Assembly (NCBI RefSeq): GCF_023028105.1
Contig: NZ_CP095491.1
Location: 3,472,001 to 3,536,000 of the forward strand
DNA from: Halosolutus gelatinilyticus
Lineage (GTDB): Archaea > Halobacteriota > Halobacteria > Halobacteriales > Natrialbaceae
Length of the DNA: 64,000 nt
Direction of reading: 5' to 3'
Position numbers and translations under genes: made by a program. The notes under the pieces are model-generated. The model saw nothing but the letters and a program-made list of their open reading frames with translations, did not search any database and was not told the origin of the DNA. Below, piece after piece: positions 29,494 through 38,851 of the stretch (positions are counted from its first letter, which is position 1; each line of letters opens with the position of its first letter).

Positions 29494-31809
29494 TCACGGC
29501 GGTTCCTCTTCGATCTCCGTCGGATCGGGGGTCGACGGTTCGGGCGTGACGCCGATCTCGGACCGGTCGGCCGATCGAGATTTCGTTCCGAAGATCCGTT
29601 CGCGAAGGCTCCGCTCGTGGCGTTTCTCCGCGAGCAGCACCGAACAGTCGACGTCTTCGAGGACGTCGAGGACGAGCGTCCTGCGGACGAGCCGCGAGAG
29701 CAGCCCCTTCTCCGTGGCCCCGATGATCAGGAGCGTCGCGTCCGAAGCGGCATCCGCGATCCGCCGCTGGACGTCCCCCGTTTCGACGCTGAGCGTCGCG
29801 TCCCCGAGGCCGTGTTCCGCGGCCCACGATCGGAGGAACCGCTCGCCGTTCTCGCGGTCTCCGTTCTCGGCGACGTGGAACAGCGTTACGTCGGCGCGGT
29901 ACTGATCCCGGAGGGTGCGCGCGATCGTCGCCGCGAGCTCCGAATCGGGACCGCCGGCGGTCGGGAGGAGGATCCGAGCGGGGTCGAACCCTCGGTCCCG
30001 AAAGACCAGGAAGTCACAGGGCAGCGAGTGGGCGAGTTCGTCGATCGCGGTTTCGGCGCGGCCCGGCGATCGGTGCGAGTTCGGCCCCCATCCCATGACG
30101 CAGGTGTCCGCGCCGTACCGCCGCGCCGCGTCGAACACTTCTTCGATGCCGCGGTGGGAGAGGACCGCGTGCGTTTCGACGTCGACGCCGTGTGTCTCGG
30201 CGTCCGCGCGCGCCTGGTCGAGCAGGTGCGCGGCCGCGTCGTGCTCCTCCTGCTCGCGCGCGGCCGCAAGCGACGTCTGGTTGGGAACCTGCACGATGTT
30301 GACGGCGACGACCGTCCCGTCGTGCTGGTCGGCGATCGCCGACGCAAGCGTGATGAGGTGTTTCTCGTGAGCCGGGTTGGCCAGCGGAACCATCACGCGG
30401 TAATCGCCCTCGCCGGGTTGGACGGCCGTCGTCGCGGAGACCGCGAAGTCCGGCAACTCCTCGGACCGCCTGAGAACGTACTGCGCGAGAACGCCCGGCA
30501 CCTCGACCTGCGAGCGGGCGTAGCCGAGATACCAGATCGCGGCGAAGGCGACGAATCCGATCGACAGCAGGATCACGAACGGCTCGATGAATGCGATCAA
30601 CGCGAACGAACACACCGCGCCGAGAATCGGGGTTACGGGATAGAACGGAACCTCGAAGTCGGGATCGTACCCCTCGGGATCGGCCTCGCGGAAGACGATC
30701 AACGCGAGGTTCAACAGCCCGTAGACGATGAGGTGGAGCACGCTCCCAGCGGTCGCCAGCAGTTCCAGGTTACCGGCCACGATGAACAGGAGGATGAGTC
30801 CGCCGGTGATCGCGATCGCACGATAGGGCGTCGCGAACCGCGGGTGGACCTCGTTGATCTTCGGCGTGACGAGTTTGTCCCGGCCCATCGCGAAATTGAT
30901 CCGCGAGGACGCGAGGATCGACGCGTTCGCCGACGAGGCGGTCGCCAGCAGGCCGCCAAACAGTAGCGCCGCGGCGCCGACCGGCCCCATCAACAGCCGC
31001 GCGACGTCGACAACTGCGGTCTCGTTGTTCGCCACGACGTCGGTTTCGACTGCCGCAAGTATGGCGAGCAGAATCAGCGCGTACATCGCCGTGACGATGA
31101 CGACGCTCCCGATGACCGCTCGGGGGAGGTTTCGGCCGGGGTCCTGAATCTCCTCGCCGACGGACGTGATCTGGACGAAGCCGAGATACGAGACGAATAT
31201 GATCCCGGTCACCGGGAGCAACTCCCCCCAGCCGAACGGATCAATCGGGCGGAGCGTCTCCACATTCGCGTCTAGCAGACCGAACAACGTGAAGACGGAG
31301 AGAATGCCGACCAGGATGATGACAATGAGGTTCTGTAACAACCCAGTTTCCTTGGCACCGACGTAGTTAACGGTGATGAAGAACGCGGCGCCGACCAGCC
31401 CGATCAACTGGGCGGACTCGAGGCCGACGGGACCGATCGCCAGCGACGATACGCTCACGAACTGATTGACGTACTCGCCGAAGCCGTACATGTAAAACGC
31501 CGAGGCGAACGCGAGCCCGATCCAGTTGCCCCAGCCGGCGATCGAGCCGAACAGGGGACCGAGTCCCTGATTCACGTAGTAGTAGGCGCCCCCCGAAACG
31601 GGCATCGCGGTACCGAGTTCGGACGCCGAGAGCGCGGTGAGCAGGGCGATCGCCCCGCCGATCACGAACGCCAGCGCCGCCAGCGGTCCCAGTTCTCCGA
31701 CGGCGGAGCCCGGCAGGACGAAGATGCCGGCGCCGATCATCGTGCCGACGCCGATCGTCAGCGCGGCGATCGGACCGAGGTCCTTCGCGAGTTCTTCGTC
31801 AGCGTTCAC
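29494..31809 (-). CDS. APC-family amino acid permease fused to two universal stress domains
   Basis: The 771-residue protein starts with GTG. Residues 10-440 form about 12 hydrophobic helices with GVGTMIGAGIFVLPG (the first-helix APC motif), SELGTAMPVSGGAYYYVNQG and an ASSANASILASSRINFAMGRD loop. Two cytoplasmic Usp domains follow: about 475-610 (VMVPLANPAHEKHLITLAS) and about 620-735 (ILLPTAGGPDSELAATI). The second ends with TLLIIGATEKGLLSRLV. A solute is imported, with uptake probably tuned by nucleotide binding at the Usp domains. It diverges from a free-standing Usp gene. Confidence 0.9.
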   Translation of the reverse strand: MNADEELAKDLGPIAALTIGVGTMIGAGIFVLPGSAVGELGPLAALAFVIGGAIALLTALSASELGTAMPVSGGAYYYVNQGLGPLFGSIAGWGNWIGLAFASAFYMYGFGEYVNQFVSVSSLAIGPVGLESAQLIGLVGAAFFITVNYVGAKETGLLQNLIVIILVGILSVFTLFGLLDANVETLRPIDPFGWGELLPVTGIIFVSYLGFVQITSVGEEIQDPGRNLPRAVIGSVVIVTAMYALILLAILAAVETDVVANNETAVVDVARLLMGPVGAAALLFGGLLATASSANASILASSRINFAMGRDKLVTPKINEVHPRFATPYRAIAITGGLILLFIVAGNLELLATAGSVLHLIVYGLLNLALIVFREADPEGYDPDFEVPFYPVTPILGAVCSFALIAFIEPFVILLSIGFVAFAAIWYLGYARSQVEVPGVLAQYVLRRSEELPDFAVSATTAVQPGEGDYRVMVPLANPAHEKHLITLASAIADQHDGTVVAVNIVQVPNQTSLAAAREQEEHDAAAHLLDQARADAETHGVDVETHAVLSHRGIEEVFDAARRYGADTCVMGWGPNSHRSPGRAETAIDELAHSLPCDFLVFRDRGFDPARILLPTAGGPDSELAATIARTLRDQYRADVTLFHVAENGDRENGERFLRSWAAEHGLGDATLSVETGDVQRRIADAASDATLLIIGATEKGLLSRLVRRTLVLDVLEDVDCSVLLAEKRHERSLRERIFGTKSRSADRSEIGVTPEPSTPDPTEIEEEPP

Positions 31810-32021
31810 GTCGGGTCACCTCTTCGAGGACGGGATCGCTCGATAGCGTTGGCCTTGCGAGCGCACAGTCCAATCAGACATGGTGATAAACATGCAGAGA
31901 CACTTGTCGAGATCGGCTTGAACGTTGTGCATTCGTCTCGACGGCGACCCGGCACCGCTTCGGGCCCGCTGTCGGAGGCTTGATGTGGCGCTCGGCCGTA
32001 CCTCGAGTCGAGACCGATCCA

Positions 32022-32462
32022 ATGTCCTCGCACTTGCTCCAGCGGATCGTCGTTCCGATCGCGAACGAGTCGGACGCGAAAACGACGTGCCGGGCGCTGT
32101 CCGCCCACCTCGGCGACAGCGACGTGCTTATCCACGTCGTAAACGTCATCGAGAAAGGCGGCGGCGCGCCGGACAAGGCGCCGCTGGCGGCGATGGAGGA
32201 GCAAGCGGACGAGATCTTCGAATTCGTCGAGAACTACTTCGGGACGACCGCGTACGACGTCGAGACCGAACGCCGCTACGGCACGGACGTCGTCGAGGAG
32301 ATCGTCGCGGCCGCGGCCGAGGCCGACGCGACGGCGATCGCGTTCGTTCCACGACCGGGCGGCCGACTCTCGTCGCTTCTGAGCGGGAACCTGTCCAGCC
32401 AGCTCACAAGGGCCGGTCAGGTCCCCGTGATCGTGCTCCCGGCGGAGGTCGACGCCGAATAA
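32022..32462 (+). CDS. Universal stress protein
   Basis: The 146-residue protein starts MSSHLLQRIVVPIANESD, the first Usp strand and loop. It ends with AIAFVPRPGGRLSSLLSGNL and QVPVIVLPAEVD, matching the Usp fold. The nucleotide-binding G-x2-G-x9-G(S/T) pattern is only partly kept, so ATP binding is uncertain. It diverges from the permease-Usp fusion and may be its functional partner. Confidence 0.85.
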   Translation: MSSHLLQRIVVPIANESDAKTTCRALSAHLGDSDVLIHVVNVIEKGGGAPDKAPLAAMEEQADEIFEFVENYFGTTAYDVETERRYGTDVVEEIVAAAAEADATAIAFVPRPGGRLSSLLSGNLSSQLTRAGQVPVIVLPAEVDAE

Positions 32463-32501
32463 CGCTCGGCAACTCATACTCGATCCGAACGTCTGGGCGT
32501 A

Positions 32502-33263
32502 TTAGCGCGTTCCGGCGTCGAGTTCGAAGGCCGATCCAAGCCGCCGATCGACGGCCTCGCGCACCCGTTCGAGCACGGCCGGGTTGTCGCTCGGCCGCCC
32601 GACGCTGACGGCGTCGGCGCCGTAGTCGGCGTACTCCCGAACGGTCGCGTCGTCGCGAACGCCGTTGTTGGCGATCACGAACAGGTCGCTCGCCTCGGCG
32701 ACGTCGGCGATCACCGACTCGCTGTCCATCGCGTCGACGTGGACGAACGAGGCGCCCGCGTCCTCGATCGTCCGCGCGAGCGCCGGCAGGTCGACGCCGA
32801 GAACCTCCGCGCGGACCTTGACGCCGACCGTCGCGCCGGTGTCGGCCGCTCGTTCGACGAACTCCCGAAGCCGAGGTTCGTCCCGAAGGAGCGTCTCGCC
32901 GCAGCCGACGGCGCAGAGTTCGTCCTGGCGGCAGTGGGCGTTGATCTCGAGGAAGGCGTCCCGGTCGCGACAGACCCGCGCGGCCTCGACTATCGGCTCG
33001 GGCGTCGTACTCCGGACGTTGAACGCTGGCTGGATCTCGGCGTCGGCGAGCGCGACCAGTTGTCGATCGACGAACCGGAGCGGATCGGCCGGAAGGAACT
33101 CGTTTCGATCGCGGGCGACGAGCTTTCGAGCAGCCTCTCTCGCGTCGTCGTCGAGCGCGATGCCGCCGAGGAACGCGGCGCCGGCGTGGGCGGCGCCCGC
33201 GCGGGCCCAGCCGGCGTCCGCCTCGCCGCTGAGACTCGCGAGGGCGAGCGGTGGCGTGAACAT
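32502..33263 (-). CDS. Dihydrouridine synthase/dihydropyrimidine dehydrogenase-like flavin TIM barrel
   Basis: The 253-residue protein begins MFTPPLALASLSGEADAGWA, then INAHCRQDELCAVGCGETL with cysteines in the style of archaeal dihydrouridine synthase-like proteins. The FMN-binding end is FVIANNGVRDDATVREYADYGADAVSVGR. It follows cofD by five bases on the same strand, so both are in one operon. A link to F420 or another cofactor is suggested by context; RNA modification is the alternative. Confidence 0.75.
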   Translation of the reverse strand: MFTPPLALASLSGEADAGWARAGAAHAGAAFLGGIALDDDAREAARKLVARDRNEFLPADPLRFVDRQLVALADAEIQPAFNVRSTTPEPIVEAARVCRDRDAFLEINAHCRQDELCAVGCGETLLRDEPRLREFVERAADTGATVGVKVRAEVLGVDLPALARTIEDAGASFVHVDAMDSESVIADVAEASDLFVIANNGVRDDATVREYADYGADAVSVGRPSDNPAVLERVREAVDRRLGSAFELDAGTR

Positions 33264-33268
33264 CGGTG

Positions 33269-34261
33269 TCAGGAGACGAGGTCGATCGCGTCGTCGATCG
33301 CGTTCACGACCCGCGCGGCGTCCTCGGGGGAGTCGATCCGGATATCTGTCCGGACCGTCGGCCGATCGAACTCGGTGGGATCGTCGTCGTCGATGACGAA
33401 CGCGTCCGCGAACGGGTAGGCGGTCGCCAGCCCGTTCGTGTTCGGCTCCGCGTTGACGGCCTCCATGAGGTCCTTGGCCGGGCCGGAGAAGACGTCGTCC
33501 CCGAGAAACGGCGAGACGGCGACGACGGGAGTCCGACTGAGAGCCTTCGCGACCCCCGGCAGCGCGAGCATCGGTCCGATGCTCGTGACGGGGTTCGACG
33601 GACCGATAACGACCGTCTCCTCGAGCGCCTCGAGCACGCCCGGCGCGGGTTCGGCCCGGGAGGAGCCGCGGAACTCGACGTTCTCGACGGTCGGCTCGCC
33701 CCCGTGGCCCACCCAGAACTCCTGAAAATGCATCATCCCCCGATCGGTGTGGATCAGACTGGCCACGGGATCGTCGCTCATCGGCAGGATGTCGATCGTC
33801 AGCCCGAACGCGTCGGCCAGGCGTCGGGTAGCCTCGCTCAGCGTGAATCCCTGATCGAGGAGGCTCGTCCGGGTGATGTGAACGGCCCGGTCGCGATCGC
33901 CGATCGTCATGAACTCCGCGATACCGGAGAAGCGCCGCCAGCGCGCGAGTTCCCTGCCCGCGGTCTGCGCCTCCGCTGAGAGGTACTGCGGGCCGTCGGG
34001 GAGGTCCGCGGCCGCGGCGACGTCCATCAGCGCCGAGTTGGTCCGGTGCGTGTCGCCGTTGATACCCCACCACGTCTCCCGATCGAGGACGCCGCCGCCC
34101 TGGAAGAGCAGCGTGTCGACGTCGGGCGAGACGAAGAGCCCGCCGAGTTCGATGTCATCGCCCGTATTGGCGACGACGGTTGTCTCCTCCGGCGAAAATG
34201 CGGCCGCAGCACCGTCTAATAACTTCGGTGTCCCGGTGCCCCCGGAGAGGAAGGTAACCAT
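33269..34261 (-). CDS. cofD: 2-phospho-L-lactate transferase (F420 synthesis)
   Basis: The 330-residue protein starts [17 protein letters not shown], the CofD signature loop for binding the activated lactate donor. [20 protein letters not shown] and [19 protein letters not shown] are also strongly conserved. It joins the Fo deazaflavin to phospho-lactate to give F420-0. A TTAAG-type box lies about 25 bases before the start on the minus strand, so cofD has its own promoter within the run of genes. Confidence 0.95.
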   Translation of the reverse strand: MVTFLSGGTGTPKLLDGAAAAFSPEETTVVANTGDDIELGGLFVSPDVDTLLFQGGGVLDRETWWGINGDTHRTNSALMDVAAAADLPDGPQYLSAEAQTAGRELARWRRFSGIAEFMTIGDRDRAVHITRTSLLDQGFTLSEATRRLADAFGLTIDILPMSDDPVASLIHTDRGMMHFQEFWVGHGGEPTVENVEFRGSSRAEPAPGVLEALEETVVIGPSNPVTSIGPMLALPGVAKALSRTPVVAVSPFLGDDVFSGPAKDLMEAVNAEPNTNGLATAYPFADAFVIDDDDPTEFDRPTVRTDIRIDSPEDAARVVNAIDDAIDLVS

Positions 34262-34365
34262 ATCTCACACTCTCGTACGTGGGTACTTAATCACTTGCGG
34301 CCACGGGTTGCGTTCGCCTCGGTCGCGTCGCCGTCGGGCCGCGAACCGACCGCGCGGGTCGGCGC

Positions 34366-35916
34366 TCAGTCCCCGATCCAGTCGGCGAAACTCCCCTCGA
34401 GCAGCGTCTTCGACTGCCGATCGACGTACCGCCGTTGCATCGTCGCGATCGCGTCGGCGAGGTCGGCGCCGTCGTCGAGCGCCCCGCGGACCTGTTCGCG
34501 CTTCCAGGAGGCGGGCGTCACGTTCTGACGGACCCGCCGGCGCAGCGGGTACAGGTACTTCGCGGCTTCCTCGTCGTTCAGTCCGCGGTTGGTCAGCCCG
34601 TCCTCGGCGTGGGCCAGCAGGTCCTCGTAGACGGCGAGCCTGTCGGTCGTCTCCTTTCCGTCGTTGGTGATCCAGTCGAGTTCGGCGTCCAGCCCGTTTC
34701 GCATCGCCGCGTAAAAGTTCTCGCGAGCGAGCTGCCAGTCGAGTTCGACGACCGGGTGTTCGAGTCGCGTGAGACTCTCCATGAGGCCGGCGAAGGCCGC
34801 GAGGAAGGCGATTCCGTCGCGGACGGTCGGCTGCGCCGGAATCGGTCGGAACTCGATGCGCGCGTTCGCGGCCGATCGCGTGGGCCCGTCGAAGACCGGC
34901 CGGACCCAGCGCCAGTAGGTGCCGTGCTTGCGCCGGAAGTGCGGGAACCGATCGTCGAACCGCTCGCCCGGATCGACCGGCATCGGCACGATCGTGTCGT
35001 CGCTCGCGATCCGATCGATCGCCTCCTGGACGCTTCCCAGATCGCGGGGGAACCGGACCTTCCCCTCGCCGGTCATGGGGTCGTTCAGGACGGTCTCGAA
35101 GACGCTGATGCGGTGTTCCATCCAACCGTCCCGGAGAACGTCCTCGGCGCTTGCGTCCTCGTCGTACAGGTCCGCCGGAAAGAACGGCGAGTTGACTCCG
35201 AGCGCGAGCAGCGGCCCGGCGATCCGGAGCGCGTAGTTGAAGTAGTCCGGCAGGTCGATCGCGTGGGGGACCTGGTAGTGGGGCTGGATCGACGTGATGA
35301 GGCTCTCCGGCATGACGGTGTCCGCTCGCAGCGACACGTGCGGCGCCTGGATGCACATGCCCGCCGACTCGGCCTGGTCGGTGTTGGCCATCGCGTGGTA
35401 CCGCGCCGACCCGCTCATGTTGGTCGCGATCCGGATCGACCTGGCGCCGTCGGGACCGCCGACGGTCCGTTCGACGCTGTCGGTGAGATACGTCCCCGCC
35501 TCCTCTCCCTCCGGCGGGATCGTCCACAGTCCGTCGCTGACCAGCCGCATCCGTTCGGAACTGGTCACGCCGAGGGCGGTCTGCAGGCGCGCTTTCACCT
35601 CCGATTCCTGGGCGCGCAGTCCGTGGACGTTCAGCGGCTGCGGACTGGTCGTCATCTCCGCGTTGTGGAGCCCGAGTTCCTTCTCGAAGCCGATGAGTTC
35701 GAGCAGCCGTCGGGGCACCCGTCGGAGCGTACAGTCGTCCGACTTGACCGCGTAGAACTCGTACTCGAACCCGACGATCGCCTGGGGATTGTCGAAGACC
35801 CCGTCCTCAACTGCGTCGACGATCACGTCGGCGTCCTGGGCGGCGCGCTCCCGGAACTCGTCGGCGTCGACCGCGAGCACGTCCGCGACCCGCGACGCGA
35901 GGTCTCCTGCTGGCAT
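34366..35916 (-). CDS. gshA: Glutamate-cysteine ligase family protein
   Basis: The ATG at 35914-35916 gives 516 residues. VGFEYEFYAV (about 45-54) is the glutamate-rich ATP/metal site of GCS2-type ligases. LHNAEMTTSPQPLNVHGL and NARIEFRPIPAQPTVRD are further family blocks. Haloarchaea keep gamma-glutamylcysteine as their main thiol, and this enzyme would make it from glutamate, cysteine and ATP. The gene symbol rests on that known biology; a different amino-acid ligase activity is possible. Confidence 0.8.
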   Translation of the reverse strand: MPAGDLASRVADVLAVDADEFRERAAQDADVIVDAVEDGVFDNPQAIVGFEYEFYAVKSDDCTLRRVPRRLLELIGFEKELGLHNAEMTTSPQPLNVHGLRAQESEVKARLQTALGVTSSERMRLVSDGLWTIPPEGEEAGTYLTDSVERTVGGPDGARSIRIATNMSGSARYHAMANTDQAESAGMCIQAPHVSLRADTVMPESLITSIQPHYQVPHAIDLPDYFNYALRIAGPLLALGVNSPFFPADLYDEDASAEDVLRDGWMEHRISVFETVLNDPMTGEGKVRFPRDLGSVQEAIDRIASDDTIVPMPVDPGERFDDRFPHFRRKHGTYWRWVRPVFDGPTRSAANARIEFRPIPAQPTVRDGIAFLAAFAGLMESLTRLEHPVVELDWQLARENFYAAMRNGLDAELDWITNDGKETTDRLAVYEDLLAHAEDGLTNRGLNDEEAAKYLYPLRRRVRQNVTPASWKREQVRGALDDGADLADAIATMQRRYVDRQSKTLLEGSFADWIGD

Positions 35917-36105
35917 ACCTCCGAGTGCGTGTTCGACGGTCTTTAAAGCAGCCCTCTGGAGACCCGCGGCTCGGGACCGGTCGCGGGCGATCGACACCCG
36001 ACGACGGTCGGGAACGCCGCCTTTCAAACGTCGACCGAACGGCGGCTGTGGCTTCGTCGTTCGACCAGCCCGACCGCATGATCTCGTCTCACCTCCGGAA
36101 GGACG

Positions 36106-36234
36106 ATGTCGCCGATCACCGCGATCGCCGACGCACTCAGCATGGCGGCCAACGCGGTCCGAAACCGAACCGAGAAACTCGAATTGGGGGTCATCGACGG
36201 CGACGCCGCGACGATCGACTACGATCGGATCGGC
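36106..36234 (+). pseudogene. Coding-like segment, possibly a degraded small gene
   Basis: From ATG 36106 about 43 codons (MSPITAIADALSMAANAVRN...) have strong haloarchaeal third-position bias. They then lose it abruptly after IDYDRIG, while the frame runs on through promoter DNA to 36393. A frameshift or truncation would explain this. I do not recognise the sequence. It could also be a short real gene with a missed stop. Confidence 0.3.
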
Positions 36235-36340
36235 ATGCCGCGCCCAGCCCTCGCGGGGTTCCGGCCCGCCTCGCGGCGATGGGTGTCGCGGGCTTTCGGA
36301 GCGTTTCGTTCTCCGTACCGAATGCGATATTTTCAGTCCG

Positions 36341-36364
36341 TATATAAGCCCAGTGAGCTTTATA
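36341..36364 (+). promoter_or_regulatory. Two TATA-like boxes before the response regulator
   Basis: TATATAA (36341-36347) and TTTATA (36359-36364) lie about 45 and 28 bases before the GTG at 36390. The second has the leaderless spacing. Confidence 0.5.
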
Positions 36365-36389
36365 CCGCCGCCGCCCCTCTCGGTCGACA

Positions 36390-36857
36390 GTGACCGACAT
36401 GGGTCTTCCCTCCACCCGCGGGTATTCGTACGATATTCTGTTGATCGAATCGGATCCCGCCGACGCGCGGCGATTTCGGAAGTCGTTCGAGGCGCTCGAC
36501 GCGCCGAACACGCTTCACGTGACGTCCGACGCGGCGGATGCGCTCGAGTTCGTTCGTCGGAACGGCGAGTTCTCGGACGAGATGAAACCGGATCTCGTCT
36601 TGCTCGACCCCGACGTTCCGGAGGGTGACGGCTACGAACTCCTCACGGCGCTCAAGGCCGATCCGATCCCCGTGATCGTGATCGCGCGGACGGACGAACC
36701 GGCGAAGGTGGAAGAGTCGTACCGTCGCTACGCGAACGCCTATCTCGTGAAGCCGACCGATCGGGACCGGTTCGACGACCTCGTTCGACAGATCGGCTCG
36801 TTCTGGCTCGGCGTCGCGAAGCTCCCGGGAACGTCGACGCGGTCCGGCTACCGCTGA
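36390..36857 (+). CDS. Single-domain response regulator
   Basis: The 155-residue protein is a lone receiver domain in the Rcp1 style. The phospho-acceptor is Asp73 (VLLDPDVPEGDGYELL). The lysine in YLVKPTDRDRF and the threonine/serine switch region (VIVIARTD) are present. The acidic pocket reads IESDP instead of the usual EDNP, so one of the two acids is replaced by serine or shifted; phosphorylation may still work through Glu20 and Asp22. GTG 36390 or ATG 36399 may be the start. No output domain is fused, so it acts through protein contacts. Confidence 0.85.
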   Translation: MTDMGLPSTRGYSYDILLIESDPADARRFRKSFEALDAPNTLHVTSDAADALEFVRRNGEFSDEMKPDLVLLDPDVPEGDGYELLTALKADPIPVIVIARTDEPAKVEESYRRYANAYLVKPTDRDRFDDLVRQIGSFWLGVAKLPGTSTRSGYR

Positions 36858-36965
36858 TCGCCCGCCGCTCCGTTACGGAGCCGTCGGCGCCGCGGCGCTC
36901 GTCGCACCCGCGCCGATGGCGGCGTCTCCGAACCGTTTTATTTTCGCCGGCGATACACACCGTCG

Positions 36966-38732
36966 ATGGAGTTCGCCACGTTCGCCGATCGCGCCGCCGC
37001 GATCGAAGCCGAGCCCGCCGACCTCGAGATCGTCGACCGCGTGACCGCCCTGCTCGTCGACGCGGGCGACGATCTGGAGATCATCGCGCGGTTCGTTCAG
37101 GGGCGAGTGTTCCCGGCGTGGGAGTCGACGACGCTCGATATCGGCCCGACCACGTGTTACGAGGCGATCGCCCGCGCCGCCGGAACGAACGTGGACGCCG
37201 ACGACGTCGAGGATCGGCTCGCGGAGCTGGGCGAGATCGGCGACGTGGCGGCAAGCTACGAGTTCGGCGGTCAGCAGGGACTGGGCGCCTTCACCGGCGG
37301 CGGGGCCGACGGGAACGACGGCGGCTCCGGCGACCTCACCGTCCGCGAGGTCCACGAGACGCTGACCGACCTCGCGACGACCGAGGGCGCGGGCAGCCAG
37401 GATCGCAAGGTCGACCTCCTGTTCGGCCTCTTCAACCGGTGTTCGAGCGAGGAGGCGCGCTACCTCGCCCGACTCGTTCTCTCGGAGATGCGCATCGGTG
37501 TCGGAGAGGGTACGGTTAGGGACGCGATCGCCGCGGCGTTCGACGCGCCCGCCGATCGGGTCGAACGCGCTCTCCAGGTGTCGAACGATTACGGGGAGGT
37601 GGCCAGAATCGCTCGCGACGAGGGCGTCGAGGGGCTCGACGCGACGGACCTCGAACTCGGGCGGCCGGTTCAGGCGATGCTCGCGCAAGCCGGGACCGTG
37701 ACCGACGCACTCGAGGAGTGGGACGAGGCGGCCGTCGAATGGAAGTACGACGGGGCGAGGGTGCAGTTGCACCACGATCCGGGTGCCGCCGCGGATCCGA
37801 AGTCCGATACCGAGGATTCGGCGTCGCCCGCCGCGGATCCGGACGCGACCGGCGAGACGCGCGTCTTCTCCCGCAACATGGAGGAGGTCACGGACGCGCT
37901 CCCGGAGGTCGTCGAGTTCGCCGACGCCCACCTCGATCGGCCTGCGATCCTCGACGGGGAGGTCGTCGCGATCGACGACGACGGGGCGCCGCTGCCGTTC
38001 CAGGAGGTCTTAAAGCGATTCCGGCGCAAACACGACGTCGCGAAAGTCCGCGAGGACGTCACCGTCAGGCCGGTCTTCTTCGACTGTCTACACGTCGACG
38101 GGGACGACCTGCTCGACGAACCCCTCACGACCCGACACGATCGGCTCGAGGCGGTTCTCACAGAGGAACCCGACCAGGACCCCGAGGACGTCCCGGCGCT
38201 CTCGCTGCTGTGGCTCACCGGCGACCCCGACGAGATCGAGTCGATCGACGCCGACGCGCTCGAGGCGGGCCACGAGGGAATCATGCTCAAAAATCCCGAT
38301 TCCGCCTACTCGCCGGGCCGGCGGGGGAAGAACTGGCGAAAGCGCAAGCCAGACGTCGAGACGCTCGACTGCGTCGTCACCGGCGCCGAGTGGGGCGAGG
38401 GCCGGCGCGCAACCTACCTCGGCACGTTCGAACTCTCGGTTCGCGACGGGGACGACCTGGAGACGATCGGCAAAGTCGCGACCGGTATCACGGACGAGAA
38501 ACTCGCCGAGTTGACCGACCTGCTCGAGCCGCACGTCGCCGCGGAATCCGGCCAGGAGGTCGAACTCGAACCCGCGATCGTCTTCGAGGTCGGCTACGAG
38601 GAGATCCAGACCTCGCCGACCTACTCGTCGGGGTACGCGCTTCGATTCCCGCGTTTTGTGGGCGTCCGCCACGACAAGAACCCCGAAGACGCGGAGACGA
38701 TCGATCGGGTCGAACGGCTTCGAGGCCGATAG
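36966..38732 (+). CDS. lig: ATP-dependent DNA ligase
   Basis: The 588-residue enzyme has an N-terminal DNA-binding domain (about 1-220). The adenylation domain carries nucleophile Lys260 in EWKYDGARVQ, and the OB domain ends KNWRKRKPDVETLDCVV. Other nucleotidyl-transferase motifs are FSRNMEEVTDALPEV, LDGEVVAI and HEGIMLKNPDSAYSPG. It seals nicks during replication and repair. Two acidic inserts (about 107-120 and 270-292) lengthen it relative to crenarchaeal ligases, a normal halophile trait. A TTTTATT box lies about 30 bases before the ATG. Confidence 0.95.
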   Translation: MEFATFADRAAAIEAEPADLEIVDRVTALLVDAGDDLEIIARFVQGRVFPAWESTTLDIGPTTCYEAIARAAGTNVDADDVEDRLAELGEIGDVAASYEFGGQQGLGAFTGGGADGNDGGSGDLTVREVHETLTDLATTEGAGSQDRKVDLLFGLFNRCSSEEARYLARLVLSEMRIGVGEGTVRDAIAAAFDAPADRVERALQVSNDYGEVARIARDEGVEGLDATDLELGRPVQAMLAQAGTVTDALEEWDEAAVEWKYDGARVQLHHDPGAAADPKSDTEDSASPAADPDATGETRVFSRNMEEVTDALPEVVEFADAHLDRPAILDGEVVAIDDDGAPLPFQEVLKRFRRKHDVAKVREDVTVRPVFFDCLHVDGDDLLDEPLTTRHDRLEAVLTEEPDQDPEDVPALSLLWLTGDPDEIESIDADALEAGHEGIMLKNPDSAYSPGRRGKNWRKRKPDVETLDCVVTGAEWGEGRRATYLGTFELSVRDGDDLETIGKVATGITDEKLAELTDLLEPHVAAESGQEVELEPAIVFEVGYEEIQTSPTYSSGYALRFPRFVGVRHDKNPEDAETIDRVERLRGR

Positions 38733-38851
38733 CGGGGTGGAACGATCTGCGACGGCGAGTCGCACCGCCGGTGTTCGTCTGCGTACAACATCTCGGTTGC
38801 GAGTCTCGATCGCCGCCCAACATTCATACGGCAGATCGTTGCAATCGGACT

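Larger units (their letters stand above)
35917..36389 (+). other. Intergenic stretch with a possible decayed ORF
   Basis: This stretch holds the gshA promoter side, a coding-like segment at 36106-36234 and a pair of TATA boxes at 36341-36347 and 36359-36364. Nothing else is supported. Confidence 0.4.

Noticed and set aside
29347-30966. Long plus-strand frame opposite the permease-Usp gene
   Set aside because: Antisense shadow of a GC-rich gene, with no recognisable motif.
35807-36079. Arginine-rich minus-strand frame before gshA
   Set aside because: Shadow of the 5' part of gshA plus promoter DNA.
37718-38851. Long plus-strand open frame running into the glycosyltransferase gene
   Set aside because: This part is an alternate frame of the DNA ligase gene and is arginine-rich with no domain; the real start is the ATG at 38852.
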